Below, one piece after another: positions 7,098-13,908 of a stretch of 23,453 bases of DNA (position 1 is the stretch's first letter; each line of letters opens with the position of its first letter). A model generated the notes under the pieces. That model saw nothing but the letters and a program-made list of their open reading frames with translations, was not told the DNA's origin and did no database searches. Source of the stretch: Bacteroidales bacterium UBA1179 (lineage in GTDB: Bacteria > Bacteroidota > Bacteroidia > Bacteroidales > Bacteroidaceae); contig DBYT01000137.1 of NCBI GenBank assembly GCA_002309915.1, positions 1,792 through 25,244 on the forward strand. Direction: 5' to 3'. The position numbers and the translations under genes are program-made.

Positions 7098-7415
7098 TTA
7101 TTGGATGTTGTTGGTCTTTTTTTGACGGCGTTCTTCACGATATTTTCTTATCTCTTCATCTATCTCTTCCATTGTCATTTCAGGCAAATCGTGCTCTGCT
7201 TTATACTTTTCTATCCGCTCAAATGCCTCCTGGGCGCGACGAAGTTTTGCTTCCCGCTCAGACTCCACTTCAAACGGGATTCTTTGATTCTTGATAACCG
7301 CTCTGGCAAAGACATTGAATGCCGTATTTGAACTCATGCCAAAATCCTTGCATAGCTCATCAAACTGTTTCTTTACGTCTGAGTCCATACGGACTGTAAA
7401 AGCTGTCTGTCCCAT
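7098..7415 (-). CDS. RelB/DinJ-family antitoxin (apparently orphan)
   Basis: A 105-residue protein with the RelB/DinJ ribbon-helix-helix N-terminus: TAFTVRMDSDVKKQFDELC, then FGMSSNTAFNVFARAV and IPFEV. The C-terminal half is highly charged and helical (about residues 55-105), as in antitoxins that wrap their toxin. The frame is open upstream to 7454, but that stretch contains the promoter and operator; the ATG at 7415 gives the family N-terminus (MGQTAFTVRMD). The expected toxin directly downstream is only a fragment, so the antitoxin probably persists as a stand-alone DNA-binding protein or is decaying. It could still neutralise a related toxin elsewhere in the genome. Confidence 0.88.
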   Translation of the reverse strand: MGQTAFTVRMDSDVKKQFDELCKDFGMSSNTAFNVFARAVIKNQRIPFEVESEREAKLRRAQEAFERIEKYKAEHDLPEMTMEEIDEEIRKYREERRQKKTNNIQ

Positions 7416-7422
7416 ATCGATA

Positions 7423-7451
7423 GTGTTTGGTTGCAAATATAACCAAAACAC
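7423..7451 (-). promoter_or_regulatory. Antitoxin promoter overlapped by an inverted-repeat operator
   Basis: On the minus strand TATATTTG (7441-7434) is a good -7 element, with TTG 20 nt upstream. On the plus strand GTGTTTGGTT (7423-7432) and AACCAAAACAC (7441-7451) form an inverted repeat, with one extra A, that brackets the -7. This is the expected place for autorepression by a ribbon-helix-helix antitoxin. Confidence 0.65.
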
Positions 7452-7510
7452 CACCGAATTGCAACCTCTTTTACAATTATTTCATGTGAAACACAAAGAT
7501 TGTATACAGA

Positions 7511-8182
7511 TTAAGCTAAGATGTATCCCAGACGAACCAGATCGTCGCGGGAATGAATCTGATAAGTGAACCCATCACGCAGGAGATACAGGTCGTCAGC
7601 GGCCTTAAGTATCTCCTCGTAGATGTGGTCTGTAATGATGATGCCCTTGTTTGCTTTCTGCTCATTTATCAGGGCACGTATCTTCTCATCGTAAACAGGA
7701 GCAATATTTGAGAACGGCTCGTCCAGGATGCAGAACTCGACATCCGAATTAAGAACCAGATAGAGTTCCGCCAAACGGCATTCTCCACCTGACAGGGTCT
7801 TGACCTTGGTATTCCTGAAACAGTCAAACTGCTCTGCAAACCGTACCAGACCCTCATAATCGACACCATATAGTTCATATGCCTGCGGCAATGTCATGCC
7901 AGACGGAATGAAACGCTCCTGCGGCAGATATCTTACCCTAAGGCCGATATGCCCGTAATCGGTCCGCGGCTCACTGTTAAGCCGGACATACTTGTTCTGG
8001 GGCCTGATGCCGCCCATGATGCACTTGAACAGGCAGGATTTACCTGTACCGTTTCGACCAAGAACCCCCGTCACCCTACCCTTGTAAGATGTAACGTATG
8101 CGCTCTGCAGGACCACATTGTCGCCAAAACGCAACTGCACGCTGTCTATCAGCAGTTTTCCGTTTTCATCCTCCTGCTCCAT
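7511..8182 (-). CDS. ABC transporter ATP-binding protein
   Basis: A 223-residue single-domain ABC ATPase. Walker A is GRNGTGKS (42-49), the Q-loop glutamine is in YLPQE (Gln88), the signature is LSGGE (130-134), Walker B is FCILDE (150-155) and the switch histidine is His186 in TDH. All catalytic elements are intact. The ATG is 1 nt after the stop of a small membrane protein gene, and a TlpA-like lipoprotein gene is upstream in the same operon. The membrane subunit is not obvious: the neighbour has only 115 residues, so either it forms multimers or the permease is elsewhere. Substrate unknown. The family is certain, the role is not. Confidence 0.93.
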   Translation of the reverse strand: MEQEDENGKLLIDSVQLRFGDNVVLQSAYVTSYKGRVTGVLGRNGTGKSCLFKCIMGGIRPQNKYVRLNSEPRTDYGHIGLRVRYLPQERFIPSGMTLPQAYELYGVDYEGLVRFAEQFDCFRNTKVKTLSGGECRLAELYLVLNSDVEFCILDEPFSNIAPVYDEKIRALINEQKANKGIIITDHIYEEILKAADDLYLLRDGFTYQIHSRDDLVRLGYILA

Positions 8183-8183
8183 A

Positions 8184-8531
8184 TCAATTCAAATGCAATA
8201 AGGTGAACAACGGTGGTGCCACATATATGAGCAGCTTGAAAAACACATACTCAATTACAATGGGAATTACATAGTACTCCACACTGCTGATTCCCAGATT
8301 GAGCCAGAAGTATATTGCACTGCTACGGTCAAACTTGCGGAATATATAAAGGATAATAGGTATTGAGAGAATCTTAAGAATCTTGCATAAGAAGATACCC
8401 TCAGACAAACCCTCGGTATCACCCGAATTTATCCCCACAATGAAAAACGTGCACAATGACACCAGACCGGCAACGATAAAATAACCGCTGCCGTATCTGA
8501 ATGACAATCCTATCTTGCGCAACAAATTCAC
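8184..8531 (-). CDS. Small multi-pass membrane protein between ABC ATPase and TlpA-like genes
   Basis: I do not recognise the family. The 115-residue product has hydrophobic segments at about 15-33, 46-62, 71-88 and 90-112, with arginines/lysines near the N-terminus (MNLLRKIGLSFR). The start is a GTG at 8531; no in-frame ATG lies nearby. It begins 10 nt after the lipoprotein stop and ends 1 nt before the ABC ATPase start, so it belongs to the operon. The placement suggests a membrane partner of the ATPase, but it is much shorter than usual permeases and has no recognisable coupling motif. Confidence 0.65.
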   Translation of the reverse strand: MNLLRKIGLSFRYGSGYFIVAGLVSLCTFFIVGINSGDTEGLSEGIFLCKILKILSIPIILYIFRKFDRSSAIYFWLNLGISSVEYYVIPIVIEYVFFKLLIYVAPPLFTLLHLN

Positions 8532-8541
8532 TTAAGAAATC

Positions 8542-10329
8542 TTATTTGAGGGCTTTCTCTATCTCCGTCTTGAGTGTATCCACTCCGGCCCATCCGACCT
8601 GTTTGTAGAGTCGGTTGCCATTGGAGTCATAGATGGCATACTTGGGAACTCCACTGTTGCCCCATATCTTTTCGGACAGATAATCGTTCTGCTCCTCCGT
8701 AAGATAGTAGTGCTCACCCGGAACAGTTATAGTATAGTTCACCCATTGGTCAAATGGGGAACTTGGTGAAGCAAAATAGAGGAATACAATATCCTTGCCC
8801 TTCATCTCTTCCTTATAAGGGGCCATATCCTCATGTCCCTTGATGCACCAGCCGCACCAGGTCTCCCACATGTCAAGCAGCACGGTCTTGCCTTTATATC
8901 GGTCCAGGATAGTACTGAGAATGTTCTCAGGAGCCACATCGGCCAAATCCAGATAATGTACATTCGGTGGGAAGGAGTTCTTCTTGTTCTTGGCCATTTG
9001 CTCATCTACATTACCAGATATGCGGTCATACAGATTTGATAGATACGGATCTTCAATGAACGGTTTATTGATTTTCTTACCTCCACGAATCTGTTTTACG
9101 CCATATAGGTAGCGGCAAAAATCCGGTCCGATGCCCCTGACATCCGTATCAGCAAACAAGACACTCACTCTATCATAATCCGGAGTGGGCACTATGTCCT
9201 CATCAAAGAAGCAGGCGGGACGAATACGCAGTATATAATCCAGGAACTCCTTGGAGCGGAACAGCGAATCCCGCCCCCTGGCTACAAGTTCAAAATATCT
9301 GAGTTCATAATTAAAGAACTGTTTGCTTTCCAATTCCGAATATCCGTGTTGTCTGTTGAATTTCTCAAATGAAGCAATCACAGAATCATGCCCTGCAATT
9401 ATATCAGCAACCGTTTTTGCATGTTTGGCAGTCCATTCGGCAAGAGTTATGACGGATCTGTCATTCATGCGGTCCCTGTCACAATCATGATTTCTACGGG
9501 TATATTTGGCTAAATAGCCCTTAAAGCCCACAAAAGCGTCATGCAATGAATCCGGCACCTCATTCATATCAATCAGGACTGTCAGTTCCTCGCCGGGAGC
9601 CATCATAGCCTGAACACTTGAGGCATATCCCCGTCCTGGAGGATCCATGACTATCTGCAGATATTGCGGATAATATGTCTTGCAGGAATAGTTATACTCT
9701 CCGGCATCATTCAGGTTAATTGTCTCCTGATTGAACGATGAGGGATCTGTGATATCGAAATGCCACATGTCTATTTCGGCATTCATGCCAGGTTTGTAGT
9801 TCAGGGCCTTGAAATGGATTGTGACAGGATCCTCGCTGTACTTCATGGCAGGCCACACATCCTCTTCAGGGTAATCGGCCAGGAAATCGGCCGGAACTTT
9901 CGCAACCGGCAGTTTAACATCTTTGGGCCGTATGTTGTAGAATGTGTATGCGCCCTTGAAATCACCTTCAATAATGTCAAACATTCTGGTATTCCCAGGC
10001 ATAGGCTCAAAAAAGAGGGTGAAATCCTTTTCCCATGTAACGGGATCCGTAGTGGTGTATTCTCCCAATTCAAAACCGTCACAGCCTGTTATCATATAGT
10101 GCTTGCCATCGGCCTCAATATAGGTTCCTTTTCCAAAAGTAAAACCTCCCATTGAGGGATAATGGACATGGAAATAAAGGGCTGTGCTGTCTTTCGCAAA
10201 GACCACCTTCTTTATAGTATACTGGCCATACTGTGTGGCACCTATCACAGGATCTTCCCATACTGTCACTTTATGTCCGCACGATAACAATGCAAACAAT
10301 GTACTCAAAAGGATTATAGCACGTTTCAT
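8542..10329 (-). CDS. TlpA-like thioredoxin-fold lipoprotein
   Basis: A 595-residue lipoprotein. The signal peptide ends in a lipobox (ALLSC, Cys17). A long N-terminal region (about 20-440) has no motif I can name; it is beta-rich at first, then helical and charged. The C-terminal 150 residues are a TlpA/thioredoxin domain with active site WCGWC (CGWC at 492-495), preceded by TVLLDMWETW, and a cis-proline in SGVPKY (Pro562). It is therefore a membrane-anchored thiol-disulfide oxidoreductase, probably reductive, in the periplasm or on the outer membrane. It is the first gene of an operon with a small membrane protein and an ABC ATPase, behind a strong promoter. The CGWC dipeptide differs from the CPxC common in TlpA. 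Confidence 0.88.
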   Translation of the reverse strand: MKRAIILLSTLFALLSCGHKVTVWEDPVIGATQYGQYTIKKVVFAKDSTALYFHVHYPSMGGFTFGKGTYIEADGKHYMITGCDGFELGEYTTTDPVTWEKDFTLFFEPMPGNTRMFDIIEGDFKGAYTFYNIRPKDVKLPVAKVPADFLADYPEEDVWPAMKYSEDPVTIHFKALNYKPGMNAEIDMWHFDITDPSSFNQETINLNDAGEYNYSCKTYYPQYLQIVMDPPGRGYASSVQAMMAPGEELTVLIDMNEVPDSLHDAFVGFKGYLAKYTRRNHDCDRDRMNDRSVITLAEWTAKHAKTVADIIAGHDSVIASFEKFNRQHGYSELESKQFFNYELRYFELVARGRDSLFRSKEFLDYILRIRPACFFDEDIVPTPDYDRVSVLFADTDVRGIGPDFCRYLYGVKQIRGGKKINKPFIEDPYLSNLYDRISGNVDEQMAKNKKNSFPPNVHYLDLADVAPENILSTILDRYKGKTVLLDMWETWCGWCIKGHEDMAPYKEEMKGKDIVFLYFASPSSPFDQWVNYTITVPGEHYYLTEEQNDYLSEKIWGNSGVPKYAIYDSNGNRLYKQVGWAGVDTLKTEIEKALK

Positions 10330-10360
10330 AACAAGGATAGAATTAGGTTAATACTAAACA

Positions 10361-10391
10361 CAAATATAAACTATTTGATTTAGTTTTCAAA
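10361..10391 (-). promoter_or_regulatory. Housekeeping promoter of the TlpA-like/ABC operon
   Basis: On the minus strand TTTG (10391-10388), a 19-nt spacer and TATATTTG (10368-10361) match the Bacteroidetes consensus exactly, 32 nt before the lipoprotein ATG. Confidence 0.75.
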
Positions 10392-10411
10392 TTAAACCTG
10401 TTTGTTTTTAT

Positions 10412-10436
10412 AACAAATTAAGAACTGTTACGTCTA
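10412..10436 (+). promoter_or_regulatory. Candidate ECF-type promoter upstream of the secreted basic protein
   Basis: AAC (10412-10414), a 16-nt spacer and CGTCTA (10431-10436), within GTTACGTCTA. The same ten bases occur upstream of the DUF6249-like/sigma operon at 15069-15078. No TAnnTTTG element was found between the divergent genes on this strand. The layout (AAC -35, CGTC -10) is that of ECF-sigma promoters. Confidence 0.5.
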
Positions 10437-10471
10437 TTGCTAAACGACTAAACCTTATTAATTATCTCATT

Positions 10472-10981
10472 ATGACTCCAAAAACTACTTTGAAACGCGT
10501 ATTCGGCGCATTTCTGCTTATGATTCTTGTTTGCATTCCGCAGTCAGCAGGTGCAAGTAATACTGCCGCCGAATTAAGAGGTGATACAGTAAGCATATCC
10601 GGAAATCTGAATTTCAACAATATATTTAAATCGGCACAGAATCTGCTTGATGGACTGTCCGGTAAGATAGCCGATGACACCGACCTCGCAGACCTGAATC
10701 TCAAGTTTAATTTTGACTTTGATTTAAAGAGCAGCCAGCCTTTCCTGCTCGTACAGGTGATCTACAACACCCTTGCAGGTGAAGACGGAATGGTAAACCA
10801 GCTGAAAGACAAGGAAATTAAGAAATTCGACCAGAAGACTCTCAACAAACTGAAAAGACAGTTCACCAGGAGGTCCAACAAGGAAATAAAGAAACTCTGC
10901 AAGGGAGACCGTCAGACGCAGAAGGAACTCAAGCGCAAGATCAAGAAACTCCTGGACGGAATCCAGATCAAAGAAAAATGA
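10472..10981 (+). CDS. Secreted basic protein of unknown function
   Basis: I do not recognise this 169-residue protein. It has a signal peptide (about residues 1-28, ending SAGA), no lipobox, a middle part with DLNLKFNFDFDLKSSQPFLL, and a Lys-rich C-terminal third (about 105-169) with many KK pairs, likely helical. It would be exported to the periplasm. A candidate ECF promoter lies 35 nt upstream and a strong terminator overlaps its stop codon, so it is probably expressed as a single gene, perhaps under one of the ECF sigma factors encoded here. Confidence 0.75.
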   Translation: MTPKTTLKRVFGAFLLMILVCIPQSAGASNTAAELRGDTVSISGNLNFNNIFKSAQNLLDGLSGKIADDTDLADLNLKFNFDFDLKSSQPFLLVQVIYNTLAGEDGMVNQLKDKEIKKFDQKTLNKLKRQFTRRSNKEIKKLCKGDRQTQKELKRKIKKLLDGIQIKEK

Positions 10982-11016
10982 TACAATTGGGGCCTGACCC
11001 CTTTTGTATCATTTTT
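10974..11016 (+). terminator. Strong intrinsic terminator after the secreted basic protein
   Basis: AAAAATGATACAA (10974-10986) pairs perfectly with TTGTATCATTTTT (11004-11016), with an inner GGGG/CCCC stem and loop CCTGA. The stem overlaps the stop codon and ends in a T-run. Confidence 0.8.
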
Positions 11017-11017
11017 G

Positions 11018-11049
11018 AAAAAATGTTCGCTCCTGTGGCGAACTTTTTT
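11018..11049 (+). terminator. Second hairpin with T-tract (tandem terminator or leader element)
   Basis: Six A's, GTTCGC (11025-11030), loop TCCTGTG, GCGAAC (11038-11043) and six T's. It looks like a second intrinsic terminator only a base after the first. GCGAACTTT also resembles an ECF -35 (GGAACTT), with CGTGTA 14 nt further on, so it may double as promoter sequence for the next gene. Confidence 0.55.
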
Positions 11050-11118
11050 CATTTTTGCGTGTATGCATTCGTGAAGCGCTTCAAAAACGACAAAGTGTAT
11101 CACGTAAAAGTTTTAAAG

Positions 11119-12330
11119 ATGAAAAAGATATTGCTTCCTATAGTCCTTGCAGCAGCACTGGTTACCGCTATTGCATCGGCCCAGACACTCAAAGACAAGC
11201 CCGAAAAGATTGTTACATTCATCAAGACCAAGTACGACACGGAATGGTATGCCCGTCAGGCTGCTCTCTGGGAGAAAGAGGTAAAGAAGAATCCCGATAA
11301 TGACGATGCCTGGTACTACTGGTTTGAAGCCACACGTTACTATATGATGTTTAATGAGGCCGAAGAGGATGTTGCCGACAAAGCTCTGACCGACATATTA
11401 AACAGGGTTCACAAAGAGCGTCCCGACAGTTATGCGCGCTATGTCATTGATTACGAATGCAGCCATTTCATCAGCTATAAGAATACGCCAGATGACCTTC
11501 AGGACAACATGCTCAAGGCAATGCAGATGCGACCTGACTTTGAGCCGATGTTTCCCAAATATGTGGTATATCTCCAACAGACAGGCAGGACCGACCTTCT
11601 GCCCGGTGTCCTTAAACCATGGTACGAATCCGGCGATTACTCATACGCCACCCTTGCATTCTTCTATAACGCACTGGCTGGTATGGAAGAAAACGGAATC
11701 CTTTTTGTAGGTGGTGATATTGACACTTTCAGTTCTCTTATGATCCAGTATGGCAAAGGACTGTTCCAGGACCGTATTGTCATAAACAAAAACATGCTGT
11801 GGGAACCTGAATACCGTAAGACAATATTCCGTCAGTTAGACTTGGAGCCATATGAGGGGCCTGAGGCTTTCAGAGATCAGAAAGAGATGGACCAGTGGCT
11901 TGACAACCTGATTTTCTATATCGCTCAGAACTCCGGACGTACCGTCTATTTCTCCAGCACTCTGAGTAGTCAGAATTACAGAGAGTTTCTGTACTCAGAA
12001 GGTCTTATAAACAGATACAGCACGCGCCGATATGACAATCTCTCAGCCAAGCGCAGGAACTTTGAATCGGTCTATCTCACTGACTATCTGCTTGAATCAT
12101 TCTCGGCCGATACGTTTGACGATATTGCATACAAACTCAGTCTCAATTACATAGCCAACTTCAAGTCTTTGCTGGATTATTACAAGGCTCAGGGACTCAA
12201 GTCGGAGTATGACAAGCTGCGCAGGATAATGATTCACATCGTGGATATGTATAAGGAGAACGTCTGCGACCCGGACAGCAAGGAGGATCAATACTTATTG
12301 AAGCATTACTACGATGAGATTGACCGCTGA
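11119..12330 (+). CDS. Periplasmic TPR-like protein preceding an ECF sigma gene
   Basis: A 403-residue protein. The open frame starts at 10978, but the ATG at 11119 gives a clean signal peptide (MKKILLPIVLAAALVTAIAS, cleavage after about residue 21); the upstream part overlaps two hairpins. The mature part is helical with TPR-like stretches (NPDNDDAWYYWFEA). A segment ILFVGGDIDTF (194-204), followed by a QDRIVINKN stretch, recalls the ILFTNGDNDT...DVRVVNLS pattern found in some Bacteroidetes TPR and DUF2723 proteins. The gene overlaps the following ECF sigma gene by 17 nt, so the two are tightly coupled. It may be an envelope-side component of that signalling unit. The exact family is uncertain. 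Confidence 0.75.
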   Translation: MKKILLPIVLAAALVTAIASAQTLKDKPEKIVTFIKTKYDTEWYARQAALWEKEVKKNPDNDDAWYYWFEATRYYMMFNEAEEDVADKALTDILNRVHKERPDSYARYVIDYECSHFISYKNTPDDLQDNMLKAMQMRPDFEPMFPKYVVYLQQTGRTDLLPGVLKPWYESGDYSYATLAFFYNALAGMEENGILFVGGDIDTFSSLMIQYGKGLFQDRIVINKNMLWEPEYRKTIFRQLDLEPYEGPEAFRDQKEMDQWLDNLIFYIAQNSGRTVYFSSTLSSQNYREFLYSEGLINRYSTRRYDNLSAKRRNFESVYLTDYLLESFSADTFDDIAYKLSLNYIANFKSLLDYYKAQGLKSEYDKLRRIMIHIVDMYKENVCDPDSKEDQYLLKHYYDEIDR

Positions 12331-12820
12331 TACGTTCCGAACCCTTTACCTTGAGCACGGCCCGCGTGCCCAAGGTTTCTTCCTGCGCATGACCGGCTAC
12401 GACCGTGAACTGGCCCGTGACCTCACACAGGACCTGTTCATGCGCCTTTGGTCCACCCGGGGAAGCTATGATGAAGGGAGGCCTTTCAGCACCTGGATGT
12501 TCGCAATCGCATACAACATGCTCAAGAACGAGTACCGTCGCCGTATGACCGTGATGGAGTATGTGGAGAACGCCGATAAAAAGGAGCCCGTCACAGAGAC
12601 CGATCATCTGGAACAGGAACAGCGCGAAGAGATGCTGCGCAGTGCCATCGGCCGTCTTCCCGAACCTCAGAAGGTGGTGTTCCTGCTCCGTTATGAGGAG
12701 GAACTGCCCCTGTCCGAGATTGCCCGTGTGTGCGACATCCCTGAAGGCACAGTGAAATCACGTCTGTTCAGTGCGCTGACAGCCGTGCGTGAATATTGTA
12801 AGAACAATGAAAATCAATAA
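12314..12820 (+). CDS. ECF RNA polymerase sigma factor (sigma-70 family)
   Basis: A 168-residue ECF sigma factor. Region 2 (about residues 10-80) contains LARDLTQDLFMRLW and the -10-reading FSTWMFAIAYNMLKNEYRR. An acidic linker follows, then region 4 (about 108-162) with LPEPQKVVFLLRYEEELPL and the helix-turn-helix SEIARVCDIPEGTVKSRLF. Its start lies inside the 3' end of the TPR-like gene (17-nt overlap), and its stop is 1 nt before the next ATG. The downstream single-pass protein is the likely anti-sigma. The unusual arrangement is that a secreted protein gene, not the sigma gene, leads the operon. Confidence 0.94.
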   Translation: MRLTADTFRTLYLEHGPRAQGFFLRMTGYDRELARDLTQDLFMRLWSTRGSYDEGRPFSTWMFAIAYNMLKNEYRRRMTVMEYVENADKKEPVTETDHLEQEQREEMLRSAIGRLPEPQKVVFLLRYEEELPLSEIARVCDIPEGTVKSRLFSALTAVREYCKNNENQ

Positions 12821-12821
12821 T

Positions 12822-13145
12822 ATGGACAAACTGAAAGAACTTGAGAAAGAGAGTCAGGAACTGCTCACCTCAATCAAATCAATGGCCGATAAAGAGAATC
12901 TGGAGATGTCCCTGCCCTCACTGGACATCACTGACAGCGAGCCTAAACTGCTGCGTCGCCGCATACCCTCCTGGGTCGCTGTGGCAGCCATGCTCGCAGG
13001 CATCGTCATCGGCTTTGCAATGCCCAAACTGGGTAGCGCCGACAATGGCTCCAAAACAGCCTTCAACTACGCCGACACCTGCCGCAGCATCGCTCAGGAC
13101 GACGTTAACCTTTCATTACTCGTAACCTCATCATCACTCTTTTAA
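12822..13145 (+). CDS. Small single-pass membrane protein, putative anti-sigma factor
   Basis: A 107-residue protein with no family I can name. A charged N-terminal region (about residues 1-47, KLKELEKESQELL and LRRR) precedes one membrane helix (about 50-66, WVAVAAMLAGIVIGFAM), followed by a short periplasmic tail of about 40 residues. This is the layout of small membrane-bound anti-sigma factors in Bacteroidetes ECF operons. I chose the ATG at 12822, 1 nt after the sigma stop; an in-frame ATG at 12807 would overlap the sigma gene and add five residues. The sigma-binding role is inferred from topology and position. Confidence 0.7.
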   Translation: MDKLKELEKESQELLTSIKSMADKENLEMSLPSLDITDSEPKLLRRRIPSWVAVAAMLAGIVIGFAMPKLGSADNGSKTAFNYADTCRSIAQDDVNLSLLVTSSSLF

Positions 13146-13156
13146 AACCAATAATT

Positions 13157-13840
13157 ATGAGAAATAACAGTCTTAAAAGCTTCAAAGCTTTGTTTGCGGC
13201 AACCCTGGTCATGCTGCTTTCCGGCAGTGTAAATGCATATGCACAGGATGAGCCTGAGATAGACAAGCCAGCCGAATATCCGGGCGGTACCATGGCAATG
13301 ATAAATTTCATAAGTCAGAATTTGAAATATCCCCAGGAAGCCAAGGAACAAGGCATCCAGGGACGCGTTATGGTATTATTTACAATCCAGCCAGACGGTA
13401 AGGTTACCGATGTCCAGGTAAAAGATCCCGTCCATCCTCTCCTTGATGCCGAAGCAATCCGCGTGGTATCCATGATGCCCGCATGGACCCCAGCCCTGAA
13501 AGCTGACGGCACACCTGTAATCTCAAAATCTTACATACCTATGAATTTCCGCAAACCCGAACCGGTCAAAGACGTCATCCTGGTCAAATATGAAAAGGCC
13601 GAAAACGGAAACAAGGCCGTAACCTGCACGATAACCTACAAGGAAAAACTCTCGCCGCAGGAGCAGCAGTCAGTCATCAGGATGGAGGATCTGGATTCTA
13701 AACTCAAGGAACTGGGTAAGAAAGGTACCGAAGGATCATTCGTACTGCCCAATACCCCCAGAACCATGGAAGAATTCAACACCCTCCAGGACGCATTGAA
13801 CAAAATGGATGGAATAAACGTCACCTACAAGCAGGAATAA
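13157..13840 (+). CDS. Secreted TonB C-terminal-domain protein
   Basis: A 227-residue protein. A signal peptide (about 1-29, ending NAYA) leads to a TonB C-terminal domain (about 40-135): YPGGTMAMINFISQNLKYP, then GIQGRVMVLFTIQPDGKVTD, and LDAEAIRVVSMMPAWTPA. This is the standard YPGG/YP..A/G..G.V.V.F.V pattern. It lacks the N-terminal membrane anchor and Pro-rich spacer of true TonB, so it is unlikely to couple the proton-motive force to receptors by itself. The C-terminal 90 residues are charged and unassigned. It follows the putative anti-sigma gene by 11 nt and precedes a terminator, so it closes the operon. Confidence 0.85.
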   Translation: MRNNSLKSFKALFAATLVMLLSGSVNAYAQDEPEIDKPAEYPGGTMAMINFISQNLKYPQEAKEQGIQGRVMVLFTIQPDGKVTDVQVKDPVHPLLDAEAIRVVSMMPAWTPALKADGTPVISKSYIPMNFRKPEPVKDVILVKYEKAENGNKAVTCTITYKEKLSPQEQQSVIRMEDLDSKLKELGKKGTEGSFVLPNTPRTMEEFNTLQDALNKMDGINVTYKQE

Positions 13841-13871
13841 TGTAGTTTTTCAATAGTTTTTTCTTTAAATT

Positions 13872-13908
13872 CGCAGTCAGTTAAATCCAATAATTGACTG
13901 CGTTTTTT
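13872..13908 (+). terminator. Intrinsic terminator directly abutting the next start codon
   Basis: CGCAGTCAGTTA (13872-13883) pairs with TAATTGACTGCG (13891-13902), 12 bp with one G-U, loop AATCCAA, followed by six T's (13903-13908). The next base begins the ATG of the beta-propeller gene. It probably ends the sigma operon, but could also act as an attenuator for the next gene. Confidence 0.8.

Noticed and set aside
6883..7331. Plus-strand open frames across the repeat and antitoxin
   Set aside because: They span the palindromic element and antisense of the antitoxin and show no family features.
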